From Photobacterium angustum (GTDB taxonomy: Bacteria; Pseudomonadota; Gammaproteobacteria; Enterobacterales; Vibrionaceae): a DNA stretch of 64,000 nucleotides. This document shows positions 16,441 to 26,701 of this stretch, piece after piece. The stretch is taken from assembly GCF_003026365.1 (NCBI RefSeq), contig NZ_PYOM01000022.1, positions 1-64,000 of the forward strand, written 5' to 3'. Each line of letters opens with the position of its first letter. The first letter of the stretch is position 1. The position numbers and the translations under genes are program-made. Below the pieces are notes generated by a model. That model had not been told where the DNA came from and made no database searches. It was given only the letters and a program-made list of their open reading frames with translations.

Positions 16441-19400
16441 ATGACGGTACAAACGCAAACCAATATTTTGCAGCCAATGGCCTTTCCATTGCATGGTACA
16501 CGTTTAATCGAAGCCTCTGCCGGTACGGGCAAAACATTTACTATTGCCAGTTTATACCTGCGTCTATTACTTGGTCACGGTAATGCAGAAACGCGTCATA
16601 CCGTTGAATTAACCGTTGATCAAATTCTGGTGGTGACTTTTACCGAAGCGGCAACGGCAGAGCTTCGCGATCGTATTCGTGGGCGTATTCATGATGCGCG
16701 TTTAGCGTTTAGTCGTGGTGTGAGTGGCGATCCCGTTATAGCCCCGTTACTACAAGAGTATCCCGATCATAAAGCGGCAGCCAATATTTTACTGCAAGCT
16801 GAACGTCAGATGGATGAAGCGGCTATTTATACCATCCATGGTTTTTGCCAGCGAATGTTGACTCAAAACGCATTTGAATCAGGCTGTCGTTTCAACAATG
16901 AATTTGTCACAGATGAAAGCCAATTGAAGAACCTGGTGGTAGCGGATTACTGGCGTAGTCATTTCTATCAGTTACCACGAGCGCTTGCTTGTCAGATCCG
17001 TGATTTATGGTCATCGCCGCATGCGTTATTAAAAGATATTGGCAATAGCTTAACAGGCGCTCCCGTTAAATTGTCTGTAGCGGCTATGACGGCAAGTCTA
17101 GAGCAGTTACATCAGCAAAATATCGAACGCATTAATGAATTTAAAGCATTATGGAAACAGCACTTCGCTGATTTAGAAGCGTTAATTGCAAATTCTGATG
17201 TGAATAAGCGTAGCTATACCAAAAAGAGCTTACCAACATGGCTCGCTCAAGTGAATGAATGGGCTAATCAACCGACTGAAAATTATGATTTACCGGATAA
17301 ATTAGAGAAGTTTCACCAACAGGAATTGATCACTAAAACCCCGAAAGGTGAAGCACCACAGCATGCGGTATTTGTCGCGGTTGCTGATTTACTTGATAAC
17401 CCAGCGACATTACGTGATCCCTTGTTAGCGCACGCGATTGAACATTGTCGTATTTTACTGGCGCAGGCAAAAGCCCATAAAGGGTGGTTATCGTTTGATG
17501 ATCTCTTAACGCAGTTAGGTGCTGCGATCGATAACGATCAAGATGATCTACTGGCAAGTAAGATCCGCAGCCAATATCCAGTTGCTATGATCGATGAATT
17601 CCAAGATACCGATCCCTTGCAATACGGTATTTTCAGTTCTGTGTATAACGATCACCCTGAGTGCGGATTGTTTATGATCGGTGACCCTAAGCAGGCGATT
17701 TATGCGTTTCGTGGGGCAGATATTTTTACTTATATTCAAGCCCGTCGTCAGGTTCAAGATCATTACACATTAGGTACCAACTGGCGTTCAACGGCAGATA
17801 TGATTGCGTCGGTAAATAGCGTATTTGATACCCCTAATAGCCCGTTTATTTATGATCAAGATATTACGTTTGATCCTGTTGGTCATAGTCCGAAAGCACC
17901 AGATCGTAGCTGGTGGCTAAACGGTGAACAACAACATGCGCTCACGTTCTGGTTGCAAGATAGCCTCGATGGCAAGCCTATTACCAAAGGCGATTATGAA
18001 TCGAAGATGGCAACGGCGACAGCGGCACAAATTCAGCATATTTTAGAGCAGTCACAACAAGGACAAGGCTACTTTTTAGATAAAGAAACTCAACACCCAG
18101 TGCAAGCGGGTGATATTGCGGTGTTAGTACGTACAGGGCGAGAAGGTAAGTTGGTGCGTGAAGCACTGGCAAAACAAGGTATTGCCAGTGTGTATTTATC
18201 TAATCGTGATAGCGTTTTTTCCACTGCAGAAGCGGCTGATGTACAGCGATTATTACAAGCGGTGCTAACTCCTGATGACGATCGCGCATTGCGTGCTGCG
18301 TTGGCGTCAGGGTTGTTTTCTTTAACCGCAATAGAGCTCGATACGCTTAATAATGATGAGAATGAGTGGGAAATTGCAGTAAATAGCTTTAAGCAATACC
18401 GTCAACAATGGCTCAAGCGTGGTGTGATGCCAATGCTACGAAGCGTGATGGCGAAAAACAATATTGCTGAGCGTTTATTGGTGGAAGAAGGCGGTGAGCG
18501 TCGTTTAACTGATTTACTTCACATTGGTGAATTACTGCAAGAAGCGAGTCAAACCTTAGACAGTGATTATGCGCTATTACGTTGGCTGGCTGAAAATGTA
18601 GCTGAGCCAAACGGTAATTCTGATGAGCAAATTCTGCGTTTAGAATCCGAACGTAATTTGGTGCAAATTGTTACCATTCACAAATCTAAAGGGTTGGAAT
18701 ACGATTTAGTCTTTATGCCGTTTGTTTGTAGCTATCGCGAAGTCGATAGTAAAGGCGAAGTGAAATATCACGATGAAGACGACAACGTGACGATTTTAGA
18801 TATTACCAAGCACGCTGATTCTATTTCTAAAGCTGATAAAGAACGCCTCGCAGAAGATCTACGTTTAATTTATGTAGCGTTAACTCGTGCTGTTTATGGC
18901 TGTTTTGTGGGTATGGCACCAGTACGTAATGGTCGCAGTAGCAAAGAGCCGACAGGATTACATAAATCAGCAATGGGGTATTTAATTCAAAATGGTGAAG
19001 AGTGTGGGGTGGCTGCATTAGAATTAGCACTGGCTAAGTTATCTGAAGCACAACCAACGATCACTATTGCTGAACCACCAGTATTACCTGTCGATAAGTG
19101 GGCAGGACAAAGTGAGCAAACTGATGCGTTGAATCGTCGTGAATTTGAGCGTCAAATTGAACGTAATTGGTGGATGACTAGTTATTCAAACTTGGTGAAA
19201 CAAGGTCATCAAGCACATCATGATAGCAGTTTAGATCTTCCTGGATTTGATATCGATTCTGTGCAGAAAGAAACGCCAGAAAACAATGAAACGGAGGTGG
19301 AATTAGAGCCTGAATACTCTATTTACACTTTCCCTCGCGGTGCGCGTCCGGGAACATTTTTACATACGGTGTTTGAAGAAATCGAGTTTACTCGTCCTGT

Positions 19401-20043
19401 CGATAGCCCAGAAACTGTTGCTAAACTGACGGAGTTATTGCAACTTGAACATTACGAGTTAGCGTGGCTACCTGTATTACAGCAATTAATTAACGATGTT
19501 TTGCACTGCCCATTAGATGGCGAACAATTGCGATTGGCAGAAAAAACACCACAACAACGTTTAACGGAAATGGAGTTTTTACTCCCGATTGAAATGTTGC
19601 AATCACCGCTACTTAATAAAGTCATTGCTAAGCATGATTCTATTTCCGCTAAAGCTGGAGAGCTCGGCTTTAGTACGGTCAGCGGTATGCTTAAAGGTTT
19701 TATTGACTTGGTGTTTGAACATCAGGGTAAATATTACGTATTAGACTGGAAATCGAATTATCTCGGTGATGATCCACAGGTGTACCGTGGTGAGCAGTTG
19801 GTTGAAGCGATGCGCGATCACCGCTATGACTTGCAGTATCAAATCTATGCCTTGGCACTGCAACGTTTCTTGCGTAGCCGTATTCCAAACTACGACTATG
19901 AGACTCATTTCGGTGGTGTGTATTACTTGTTCCTACGTGGCATTCAAGCGGGTAGTGACAGTGGGATTTTCCATGCGAAACCATCGCAAGCATTGTTAGA
20001 AGAACTGGATTTATTAATTGATGGAGCATTACCTCATGCTTAA
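16441..20043 (+). CDS. recB: Exodeoxyribonuclease V subunit beta (RecB)
   Basis: This 1200-residue protein carries a UvrD-type 3'-5' helicase in the N-terminal two thirds (Walker A EASAGTGKT, residues 24-32; DEFQDTDPLQ Walker B; VTIHKSKGLEYDLVF motif V; LRLIYVALTRA motif VI) and a RecB-type nuclease at the C-terminus (VLDWKSNYLG with catalytic D-x-K). It unwinds and degrades double-strand ends until Chi. The ATG at 16441 has a weak ribosome site. The 3' end overlaps recD by 8 bp, implying translational coupling. Confidence 0.96.
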   Translation: MTVQTQTNILQPMAFPLHGTRLIEASAGTGKTFTIASLYLRLLLGHGNAETRHTVELTVDQILVVTFTEAATAELRDRIRGRIHDARLAFSRGVSGDPVIAPLLQEYPDHKAAANILLQAERQMDEAAIYTIHGFCQRMLTQNAFESGCRFNNEFVTDESQLKNLVVADYWRSHFYQLPRALACQIRDLWSSPHALLKDIGNSLTGAPVKLSVAAMTASLEQLHQQNIERINEFKALWKQHFADLEALIANSDVNKRSYTKKSLPTWLAQVNEWANQPTENYDLPDKLEKFHQQELITKTPKGEAPQHAVFVAVADLLDNPATLRDPLLAHAIEHCRILLAQAKAHKGWLSFDDLLTQLGAAIDNDQDDLLASKIRSQYPVAMIDEFQDTDPLQYGIFSSVYNDHPECGLFMIGDPKQAIYAFRGADIFTYIQARRQVQDHYTLGTNWRSTADMIASVNSVFDTPNSPFIYDQDITFDPVGHSPKAPDRSWWLNGEQQHALTFWLQDSLDGKPITKGDYESKMATATAAQIQHILEQSQQGQGYFLDKETQHPVQAGDIAVLVRTGREGKLVREALAKQGIASVYLSNRDSVFSTAEAADVQRLLQAVLTPDDDRALRAALASGLFSLTAIELDTLNNDENEWEIAVNSFKQYRQQWLKRGVMPMLRSVMAKNNIAERLLVEEGGERRLTDLLHIGELLQEASQTLDSDYALLRWLAENVAEPNGNSDEQILRLESERNLVQIVTIHKSKGLEYDLVFMPFVCSYREVDSKGEVKYHDEDDNVTILDITKHADSISKADKERLAEDLRLIYVALTRAVYGCFVGMAPVRNGRSSKEPTGLHKSAMGYLIQNGEECGVAALELALAKLSEAQPTITIAEPPVLPVDKWAGQSEQTDALNRREFERQIERNWWMTSYSNLVKQGHQAHHDSSLDLPGFDIDSVQKETPENNETEVELEPEYSIYTFPRGARPGTFLHTVFEEIEFTRPVDSPETVAKLTELLQLEHYELAWLPVLQQLINDVLHCPLDGEQLRLAEKTPQQRLTEMEFLLPIEMLQSPLLNKVIAKHDSISAKAGELGFSTVSGMLKGFIDLVFEHQGKYYVLDWKSNYLGDDPQVYRGEQLVEAMRDHRYDLQYQIYALALQRFLRSRIPNYDYETHFGGVYYLFLRGIQAGSDSGIFHAKPSQALLEELDLLIDGALPHA

Positions 20044-22105
20044 ACGACTTCAAGCGTTAACCAAACAAGGTGTGTTGCGTCAGCTTGATTATCAGTTCGC
20101 AAAATTTGTCGCGCATCATAGTCCTGCAGATCAAGCTGATTTAGCCGCACTTGTGGCAGCCCTTGCCAGTAATGAATTAGGTAAAGGACATGTTTGCGTC
20201 GTGTTAGATGCACTTTCGCCTCAGCGTTTATTTAGTTTGCCATCACGTGTTGCGATTGAGTTGTTAGAAGGCGTGCCTGAGCCTTCACAATGGGGAGAGC
20301 TATTAAGCCATTTTGCGGTGGTATCGACCGTGCAAACAGGTAAGGTGCAAGCGACCCCTTTAGTTATTGAACATGGGCGTTTGTACCTCAGTCGTTATTG
20401 GCAATTTGAACAAACTGTTGCCAATAAAATTCTCATGATGGCAAACAATGCAGGATCTGAGGATGTGAGATTTAGCACGACTGATCTCAACGTTATGCAT
20501 CAAGCATTAGATGATTTATTTCCTGTTACTTACGGTTACTTGTATGAAGCCTTATCAACAGCGACAACAGCTGATGCACACCAGAGCTTAGTGTGTGACA
20601 TGCTTGATGTAGTGAAACCGGAGCAAGTTGACTGGACGAAAGTCGAGCATATTTTAGTGAATGCGACATCGCAAAAAGATCTGTCTCAATTAGATCGGGT
20701 GATCCCACTTGATGCCTGCTTAAATTGGCAGAAAGTAGCAGCAGCAGTGGCATTGACACGTCAGTTTGCAGTGATTTCTGGCGGCCCAGGTACGGGTAAA
20801 ACAACCACCGTCGCTAAATTACTTGCGGCATTAGTGATGCAAGCGGGTGATGAGCATATACCTAATATTATGCTGGTGGCACCGACAGGTAAGGCGGCGG
20901 CACGTTTAACAGAATCAATTAGTTCTGCGGTGAAATCATTGCCCGTTGAGGCATCAGTAAAAGAGCGTATTCCGACTCAGTCAAGTACGCTCCATCGTTT
21001 ATTAGGGGCAATTCCGGGACGCGTTGAATTTCGCTACCATAAAGATAATCCCTTACACCTTGATGTGTTAGTGGTTGATGAAGCCTCAATGGTTGATTTA
21101 CCTATGATGGCACGATTGCTCGATGCGATGCCTGTTGGCGCGAAACTGATTTTATTAGGGGATAGAGATCAGTTGGCATCGGTTGAAGCGGGTGCAGTGC
21201 TCGGTGATATCTGCTCATTTGCTAATCAAGGTTATAGTGGATCGCAAGGGCAAGTGCTTAGCCAATTGACGGGCTATGATCTTCATAGCACCTCATTAGA
21301 TTTAAGTTTGGTGGCCGATTGTTTATGCATGCTACAAAAGAGTTACCGTTTCCACGCTCAATCTGGTATTGGTCAGTTAGCGAAAGCAATTAACAGCGGT
21401 CGTCCTGCGTTGGTGGAAAAAGTTTGGCAGCAAGGCTTTAAAGATATTCATCATTACTCCTTATCTTCTGACAGTTATCAGTCGATGATTAATCAGGTGA
21501 CGACTTTCTATTACGATTATTTAGATGCGATTGCCGAACAACGCGATCCTAACTTGGTGCTAGATGCGTTTGCGAATGTGCGTTTGTTATGTGCATTGCG
21601 TGAAGGTGATTTTGGTGTTGTAGGGTTAAACTACCGGATAGAAAAAGAGTTAACTCACCGTGGTAAAATTAACCCAGGGGACGATACGTGGTATCAAGGT
21701 CGCCCAATTATGATCACCCGAAATGATCACGCAGTAGGTTTATATAACGGTGATATTGGTATCACTATGTTAGAGCCAGAAACGGAAGCCGTCGATGGTG
21801 TGCGTCGTTTGAAGGTCTATTTTGAGATGCCTGATGGTACGATCCGTGGATTCTTGCCTAGTCGTATTCCAGAGCATGAAGTGGTGTATGCGATGACGAT
21901 CCATAAATCACAAGGATCTGAATTTGCTGATACCGTAATGGTGTTGCCGAATGACTTTACACCGATCTTAACTCGAGAGTTGATTTATACTGGTATCACT
22001 CGTGCAAAAGCGAGATTGTATCTTTACGCTCAACCAGACGTTATTCGTCGTAGTGTGCAAGTAAGAACTGAGCGAGCAAGTGGTTTATCTGAATTGTTAG
22101 TGTAA
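20036..22105 (+). CDS. recD: Exodeoxyribonuclease V subunit alpha (RecD)
   Basis: The chosen ATG at 20036 overlaps the recB stop (ATGCTTAA), with GGAG about 10 bases upstream; this gives 689 residues starting MLKRLQALTKQG. The SF1B helicase motifs are clear: Walker A ISGGPGTGKTTT (about residues 247-258), DEASMVDLPMMARLLDAM (motif II) and VYAMTIHKSQGSEF near the C-terminus. RecD is the 5'-3' motor of RecBCD. It is somewhat longer than the 608-residue E. coli protein, with extra sequence between motifs II and III. Confidence 0.95.
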   Translation: MLKRLQALTKQGVLRQLDYQFAKFVAHHSPADQADLAALVAALASNELGKGHVCVVLDALSPQRLFSLPSRVAIELLEGVPEPSQWGELLSHFAVVSTVQTGKVQATPLVIEHGRLYLSRYWQFEQTVANKILMMANNAGSEDVRFSTTDLNVMHQALDDLFPVTYGYLYEALSTATTADAHQSLVCDMLDVVKPEQVDWTKVEHILVNATSQKDLSQLDRVIPLDACLNWQKVAAAVALTRQFAVISGGPGTGKTTTVAKLLAALVMQAGDEHIPNIMLVAPTGKAAARLTESISSAVKSLPVEASVKERIPTQSSTLHRLLGAIPGRVEFRYHKDNPLHLDVLVVDEASMVDLPMMARLLDAMPVGAKLILLGDRDQLASVEAGAVLGDICSFANQGYSGSQGQVLSQLTGYDLHSTSLDLSLVADCLCMLQKSYRFHAQSGIGQLAKAINSGRPALVEKVWQQGFKDIHHYSLSSDSYQSMINQVTTFYYDYLDAIAEQRDPNLVLDAFANVRLLCALREGDFGVVGLNYRIEKELTHRGKINPGDDTWYQGRPIMITRNDHAVGLYNGDIGITMLEPETEAVDGVRRLKVYFEMPDGTIRGFLPSRIPEHEVVYAMTIHKSQGSEFADTVMVLPNDFTPILTRELIYTGITRAKARLYLYAQPDVIRRSVQVRTERASGLSELLV

Positions 22106-22121
22106 ACCTTTACCTATTAAT

Positions 22122-22152
22122 AAAAACGCCAGTATTTGTGCTGGCGTTTTTT
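22122..22152. terminator. Bidirectional terminator recD / dsbB-like
   Basis: Stem AAAAACGCCAG/CTGGCGTTTTT (22122-22132 with 22141-22151), 8-base loop, A-run left and T-run right, between converging genes. Confidence 0.92.
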
Positions 22153-22172
22153 ATTGTTCGTTATTTAAGATG

Positions 22173-22721
22173 TTACTTAAACATGTCTAACAACCAGTAA
22201 CTAACAGGGTTATCTGGACATTGGTAAGGGCCACATTCAAGGAATGTAGAAATAACATTAATTAAAACGGCAACAATCGCTAGAATACAAACAAACTTAC
22301 CAAATTTGTTCATTTGATAATTTTCGCTTGTCCACTCTTTATTCCAAAGTAGGAGAAGTAGTGCGACACCGGCGATAGCCATAGCAAAGATCACAAATGC
22401 CCATGTGTAGTAGTGCATACCAAGGATCGGGCTACCAAAACCCGGTGTGCCAGGGATAACGTGTAGCGATACTTGGCGAAGCGCTGTCGCTGCGCCAAAT
22501 AATGCACCGACTAAGATCACACCATAATGGCGTTGCTGAGTGCCATAAACGACATTAAGCATAAAGCCGAACATTACCATAACAAAACCAAGACGCTGCA
22601 ATAAACACAGTGGACAAGGTAATTCATTCCAAGCGACTTGTAATACTGAGCCCATTAATAATACAAAGGTAATACCTAATAGACCCAAGCTATTAAGAAG
22701 GGTTACATGTTTATTATTCAT
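22173..22721 (-). CDS. DsbB-family disulfide bond formation protein
   Basis: This 182-residue inner-membrane protein has about five hydrophobic segments. The first cysteine pair is in ELPCPLCLLQR (residues ~35-38), the quinone-proximal CxxC of DsbB/BdbC proteins; a second pair is in ECGPYQCPDNP near the C-terminus. It would reoxidise a periplasmic thiol oxidase and pass electrons to quinone. Spacing and topology differ from canonical DsbB, so it is a paralogue-type member. GAGGGGG precedes the ATG at 22721, and a 50-residue DUF5993 gene lies 14 bp upstream on the same strand. Confidence 0.85.
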   Translation of the reverse strand: MNNKHVTLLNSLGLLGITFVLLMGSVLQVAWNELPCPLCLLQRLGFVMVMFGFMLNVVYGTQQRHYGVILVGALFGAATALRQVSLHVIPGTPGFGSPILGMHYYTWAFVIFAMAIAGVALLLLLWNKEWTSENYQMNKFGKFVCILAIVAVLINVISTFLECGPYQCPDNPVSYWLLDMFK

Positions 22722-22735
22722 TAATCATTCCCCCT

Positions 22736-22888
22736 CTATAATAAAATCGATAGTGAATCAGTTGCATGGTGATGAAACCAGTACAAGCCAATAATTACGG
22801 ATGCAGCAAAAAATGCATATCCTACGTTTTTTTTACCAATGAAAGCGCTGACCATTGCAATCAAAAGTAATAGAAATATTAAACTCAT
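22736..22888 (-). CDS. DUF5993-type 50-residue membrane protein
   Basis: A complete small gene: ATG at 22888 (a second in-frame ATG at 22891), 50 codons, stop at 22736-22738. The product begins MSLIFLLLLIAMVSAFIGKK and ends with an HHHATDSLSILL-type tail; it contains two hydrophobic helices. The sequence matches what I know of DUF5993, a tiny family regularly found directly upstream of DsbB-type genes. Here the stop is 14 bp before the DsbB-like ATG and the downstream ribosome site overlaps its 3' edge. Function unknown; partnership with the disulfide enzyme is inferred. Confidence 0.85.
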   Translation of the reverse strand: MSLIFLLLLIAMVSAFIGKKNVGYAFFAASVIIGLYWFHHHATDSLSILL

Positions 22889-23027
22889 CATAAGTTGATT
22901 TAACCTAAAGTAATTTGTGTTTTTATAATGTTTGTATCGTTATCTTAGTTGAGCATGTTTTTAATAAAATAACTCTACACAGACAATTTTACGCCCTTAA
23001 GACAGCCTTTTGTTAATTTTGTGTCAA

Positions 23028-24356
23028 TTATTTTACTGTTGTAATGAGGATCTTTGATCTTCTCTGGTAATTATAGAGTGCTTTTTTTGCCATTGGCAGC
23101 CTATCGACATCACATTCAGAAAAGCCCTGTTCGCGGAACCAGTGTAAGCTTTGAGTGGTTAATACAAATAAATGTTCGAGGTTTTGTTGGCGTGCTTGTA
23201 GGCATAACTCATTGAGCAGTAATACACCGCGATTATCATCCCTAAAGTCAGAATGAATCGCCACACAAGCCATTTCAGCCATTTTCTCTTCAGGAAAGGG
23301 ATAAAGCGCAGCACAACCGATAATTAAATTGTCACGCTCTACAATCGTAAATTGAGTAATTTCTTGCTCTAGTTGTTCTCGGGAACGTCGAACTAAAATT
23401 CCCTCTTGCTCTAATGGCTGGATCAGATCCAGAATGCCACCAATGTCATTAATGTTGGCGCGTCGCACTTTTTCTGCACTCGCCATTACGATTTGGGTGC
23501 CGATACCATCAAGAGAAAAAAGCTCTTGAATTAATGCACCATCTTCTTTGTAGCTGATTAGGTGGCTGCGAGGAACGCCAGCTCGACAAGCACTAATAGC
23601 ACCACGTAGGAAACGCCCAGTACCACAGTCTTGCGCTCGCTGTGCGACAAGTTTCTGATGGATATGATCGGCTTCGTTTGGCAGTAATTCAGAGATAATT
23701 TCATCGTTATCGCCCACGACTCCCTGCTCTGAGCAGAAACCAATAAGCTTGTCGGCTTTTAAGCGGATAGCAACTTGGGTTGCGACCTCTTCAGAGGTGA
23801 GGTTAAAGCACTCGCCCGTTACTGAACTCGCGATGGGGCCGAGTAGTACAATGGAACCTTGCTCTAACTGGCGTTTAATCGCATCGGTATCAATACGACG
23901 AATTTTTCCACTATGACAATAATCTACGCCGTCATCGACACCGAGAGGTTGGGCGATAATAAAGTTGCCACTAATAATATTAATCTGCGCGCCTGCCATT
24001 GGGGTGTTATGGAGCCCCATTGAAAAGCGAGCGGTGATATCTAACTGAAGTTGTCCCGCTGCTTGCTTGGCAATTTCTAATGCTCGTTCATCGGTAATAC
24101 GGATCCCTTTGTGATAAGGAGAATGACAATCTTGCTCTGTCAATAATGTACTGATTTGTGGGCGAGCGCCGTAGACAATAACGATTTGAATGCCTAGGCT
24201 GTTAAGTAATGCGATATCATTGACGATATTATCGAAGTTGGGATCGGCAAATGCTTCTCCACCCACCATGATCACCATGGTTTTCCCAACATGTGCATTT
24301 AGGTAGGGAGCTGATTGCCTGAATCCTTTAACCAGCGGTGTACTACGTCTTTTCAC
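23028..24356 (-). CDS. argA: N-acetylglutamate synthase
   Basis: This 442-residue enzyme acetylates glutamate with acetyl-CoA, the first step of arginine synthesis. An N-terminal amino-acid-kinase-like domain ([36 protein letters not shown]) binds arginine as feedback inhibitor, and the C-terminal ~150 residues form a GNAT acetyltransferase ([22 protein letters not shown]). It tracks E. coli ArgA over its whole length. The start is GTG at 24356. I looked for an ArgR box upstream and found only an imperfect AT palindrome near 24393-24410. Confidence 0.95.
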   Translation of the reverse strand: MKRRSTPLVKGFRQSAPYLNAHVGKTMVIMVGGEAFADPNFDNIVNDIALLNSLGIQIVIVYGARPQISTLLTEQDCHSPYHKGIRITDERALEIAKQAAGQLQLDITARFSMGLHNTPMAGAQINIISGNFIIAQPLGVDDGVDYCHSGKIRRIDTDAIKRQLEQGSIVLLGPIASSVTGECFNLTSEEVATQVAIRLKADKLIGFCSEQGVVGDNDEIISELLPNEADHIHQKLVAQRAQDCGTGRFLRGAISACRAGVPRSHLISYKEDGALIQELFSLDGIGTQIVMASAEKVRRANINDIGGILDLIQPLEQEGILVRRSREQLEQEITQFTIVERDNLIIGCAALYPFPEEKMAEMACVAIHSDFRDDNRGVLLLNELCLQARQQNLEHLFVLTTQSLHWFREQGFSECDVDRLPMAKKALYNYQRRSKILITTVK

Positions 24357-24527
24357 TATCTGACATCCATGTACAAAAAAGTTATATGGATAAAGTAAAT
24401 TAATTTATCAATTTGTACAGTATTTAAGTGATAGTATTTGCAAAGATGTTATAGCGATGATTTTAAATTAACATTGCGAACAACCTGTTAGTTTAAATTG
24501 AATTAGTGGTTTTTGTGGAGGTGGTAA

Positions 24528-24938
24528 TTGGATAAAGTACAATCATCTAAAGTCAGTACTTATCATATGATGACAAAACATTCACAAACAATTATTTTGA
24601 TCTTGCTATTAGTTGGTGGTTTAGCACTCACTGGCCTGTTTGTATCAAAAACAGCCTTATCTTCTTGGTTAAAGCCCCCTTCATCTGCAGCCATATATGG
24701 CTATTGGAAAGAGCATGATGTCGCGCAATATGCGGCAGATAGTTTTGAAGTTCGTCCACTGGGTATTTATCGTGATGGGCGACTAGTAACGACACAGTAT
24801 TGCTGGGATGGCCAAATATTGAGCTATCAATTAGGTGAACAGCATTACTCTTATCTTTATCATAAGAATAACTTTATTCGTCAGCAGCCCGCACATTACA
24901 TTTCTACATTTGTACGCACACCGTTACTACTCGATTAG
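24528..24938 (+). CDS. DUF2850 family membrane-anchored protein
   Basis: This 136-residue protein starts at TTG 24528, chosen because GGAGG lies exactly six bases upstream; the next ATG at 24567 has no such site. One hydrophobic helix (about residues 21-41) anchors a C-terminal domain with YGYWKEHDVAQYAADSFEVR and RDGRLVTTQYCWDG, characteristic of DUF2850, a family seen mainly in Vibrionaceae and often near argA. No function is known. Its last four bases overlap the convergent gene. Confidence 0.75.
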   Translation: MDKVQSSKVSTYHMMTKHSQTIILILLLVGGLALTGLFVSKTALSSWLKPPSSAAIYGYWKEHDVAQYAADSFEVRPLGIYRDGRLVTTQYCWDGQILSYQLGEQHYSYLYHKNNFIRQQPAHYISTFVRTPLLLD

Positions 24939-25150
24939 ATCAGTTTTAGTAGCTCATGGATGGAACTTTGCTTGAGTGCTATTTGTCTCAAGAGATCAGC
25001 TATCTGCGGTGTACCGCCGAGACAATGTTGGATCACGTGGTTAATTTGGTGTTGAGGGACCCCTTCGCTAGTTAAATTTCTGATCCATTGGTATTCAATA
25101 GCATTGGGATCTAACAAGGTATCTTTGCCAACTTTAAGTGGTGATTGCAT
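24935..25150 (-). CDS. Hypothetical 71-residue protein
   Basis: A soluble, mostly helical 71-residue product (NAIEYQWIRNLTSEGVPQHQ, then IADLLRQIALKQSSIHELLK). I do not recognise the family. AAGGA about 9 bases before the ATG at 25150 supports translation, and it fills an otherwise empty gap, overlapping the DUF2850 gene tail by 4 bp in convergent orientation. Confidence 0.6.
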   Translation of the reverse strand: MQSPLKVGKDTLLDPNAIEYQWIRNLTSEGVPQHQINHVIQHCLGGTPQIADLLRQIALKQSSIHELLKLI

Positions 25151-25449
25151 CTCTTTATATCCTTATGAGTGCGTTATTTTTATTATTCGTTTGTAAGTTG
25201 TTTATTTTTTATTACGATTTTATTAAATCGCTTGTATATGTCAAGAATATGACACTGGGGGAGTTATTAACAATATAAATATCTATATTCGTTGAGTGAA
25301 AATGCAAACACTACAATGACATTTAGATACAAATATGACTTAAGATTATTACGTTATATTGTTATTGATTTGCTACTATTGCCTTCATTCACATATATCT
25401 ACCATATTAGCTGTATCTCGCATTTTAAAATTTTATAGGCTTATCTATC

Positions 25450-26580
25450 GTGTTACGTAAAGCAGCAATCGCTATTATTATGTTTGGTTTAGTAGGTTGT
25501 GCATCGAATAACGATGCACAATCAACCAATGAACAAACCGCTATTCAAAAAAATCCATTAGCTCACCAATATCTTGGTAACTATTTTTCACATGTATTAA
25601 ATCGTGTTTCAACAATTAAGTCAGATAAGCAGCGAGATTACACCACCTTTGCTCCTCAAGCTGAAATGGTAGTCACACGTTCTCCATCAATGGCCCGCAA
25701 ATATGGCCCGCTGTATAACCAGCTTGAAAAGTGGATTAGTGCGGGTGGCGATCCAAGCACATTGGCAAACTACGGCATTGAAGCGGCGCAAATGGGCGGT
25801 GGTGATAATAAAGGTAATGTGATGTTTACTGGTTATTATTCACCTGTTATTGAACTTCGTCATACACCAAATGCAGAGTTCCGTTACCCTGTATATGCAA
25901 TGCCTAAGTGTAATGGTCGTTGCCCATCTCGCGCTGAAATTTACAATGGTGCGTTAAAGGGTAAGGGCTTGGAGTTAGGTTACAGCAAATCCATGCTAGA
26001 TATTTTCATGATGGAAGTTCAAGGCAGTGGCTTTGTGCATTATGAAGACAATGATCAATTAGAATACTTTGGTTATAACGGTAAAAATGGTCACCGCTAT
26101 GTGAGTATTGGCCGAGTATTGATTGATCGTGGTGAAGTGCCGAAAGAAAAAATGTCACTGAAAGCTATTCAAGAGTGGGTATCCACCCATAGTGATGCTG
26201 AAGTACGTGAATTGCTAGAGCAAAATCCATCATTTGTTTTCTTTAAACCAACGAAAACGTTAGATGTTAAAGGCAGCGCGGGTATTCCGTTACTTGCTAA
26301 TGCTGCAGTAGCGGCAGATCGTAAATATATTCCAATGGGCTCTGCGCTATTAGCTGAAGTACCCGAGCTTGATGCTCAAGGTCATTGGACGGGTAAGCAC
26401 GTATTACGTTTATTACTGGCGTTAGATACCGGCGGTGCGGTGAAGAAAAACCACCTCGATCTTTATCACGGGATGGGTAAGCAAGCTGGTACTGATGCGG
26501 GCCACTACAAGCACTTTGGCCGTGTATGGCGTTTAGGCTTAGAAGGGACTGCAACACAAGACCCTTGGCTTAAGCCATAG
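25450..26580 (+). CDS. mltA: Membrane-bound lytic murein transglycosylase A
   Basis: The protein has 376 residues. The N-terminus MLRKAAIAIIMFGLVGC is a lipoprotein signal with the acylated cysteine at 17, so it is anchored in the outer membrane. MltA and 3D domains follow: VMFTGYYSPVIELR, MLDIFMMEVQGSGFV, and LLLALDTGGAVKKNHLDLYHG with catalytic Asp residues. It cleaves the beta-1,4 bond between MurNAc and GlcNAc to give 1,6-anhydro-MurNAc ends. Start is GTG at 25450. A terminator follows, so it is likely monocistronic. Confidence 0.94.
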   Translation: MLRKAAIAIIMFGLVGCASNNDAQSTNEQTAIQKNPLAHQYLGNYFSHVLNRVSTIKSDKQRDYTTFAPQAEMVVTRSPSMARKYGPLYNQLEKWISAGGDPSTLANYGIEAAQMGGGDNKGNVMFTGYYSPVIELRHTPNAEFRYPVYAMPKCNGRCPSRAEIYNGALKGKGLELGYSKSMLDIFMMEVQGSGFVHYEDNDQLEYFGYNGKNGHRYVSIGRVLIDRGEVPKEKMSLKAIQEWVSTHSDAEVRELLEQNPSFVFFKPTKTLDVKGSAGIPLLANAAVAADRKYIPMGSALLAEVPELDAQGHWTGKHVLRLLLALDTGGAVKKNHLDLYHGMGKQAGTDAGHYKHFGRVWRLGLEGTATQDPWLKP

Positions 26581-26644
26581 TTTGGTACTGTTAGAAAGCA
26601 TTTCCAACACGCTTGAGTGATGCTAACAACTGGACAATCCTATT

Positions 26645-26677
26645 AAGAGTGCGTATAAAAACGCACTCTTTCTTTAT
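26645..26677 (+). terminator. Terminator of mltA
   Basis: A 10-bp perfect stem AAGAGTGCGT/ACGCACTCTT (26645-26654 with 26661-26670), loop ATAAAA, then a T-rich tail. Confidence 0.88.
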
Positions 26678-26701
26678 CCATCAGCTCAGTGAAGAAATAC
26701 T

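Noticed and set aside
24361..24420. ArgR box upstream of argA
   Set aside because: The AT palindrome TAAATTAATTTA misses the conserved G and C of the ARG box at about four positions; not reported as a site.
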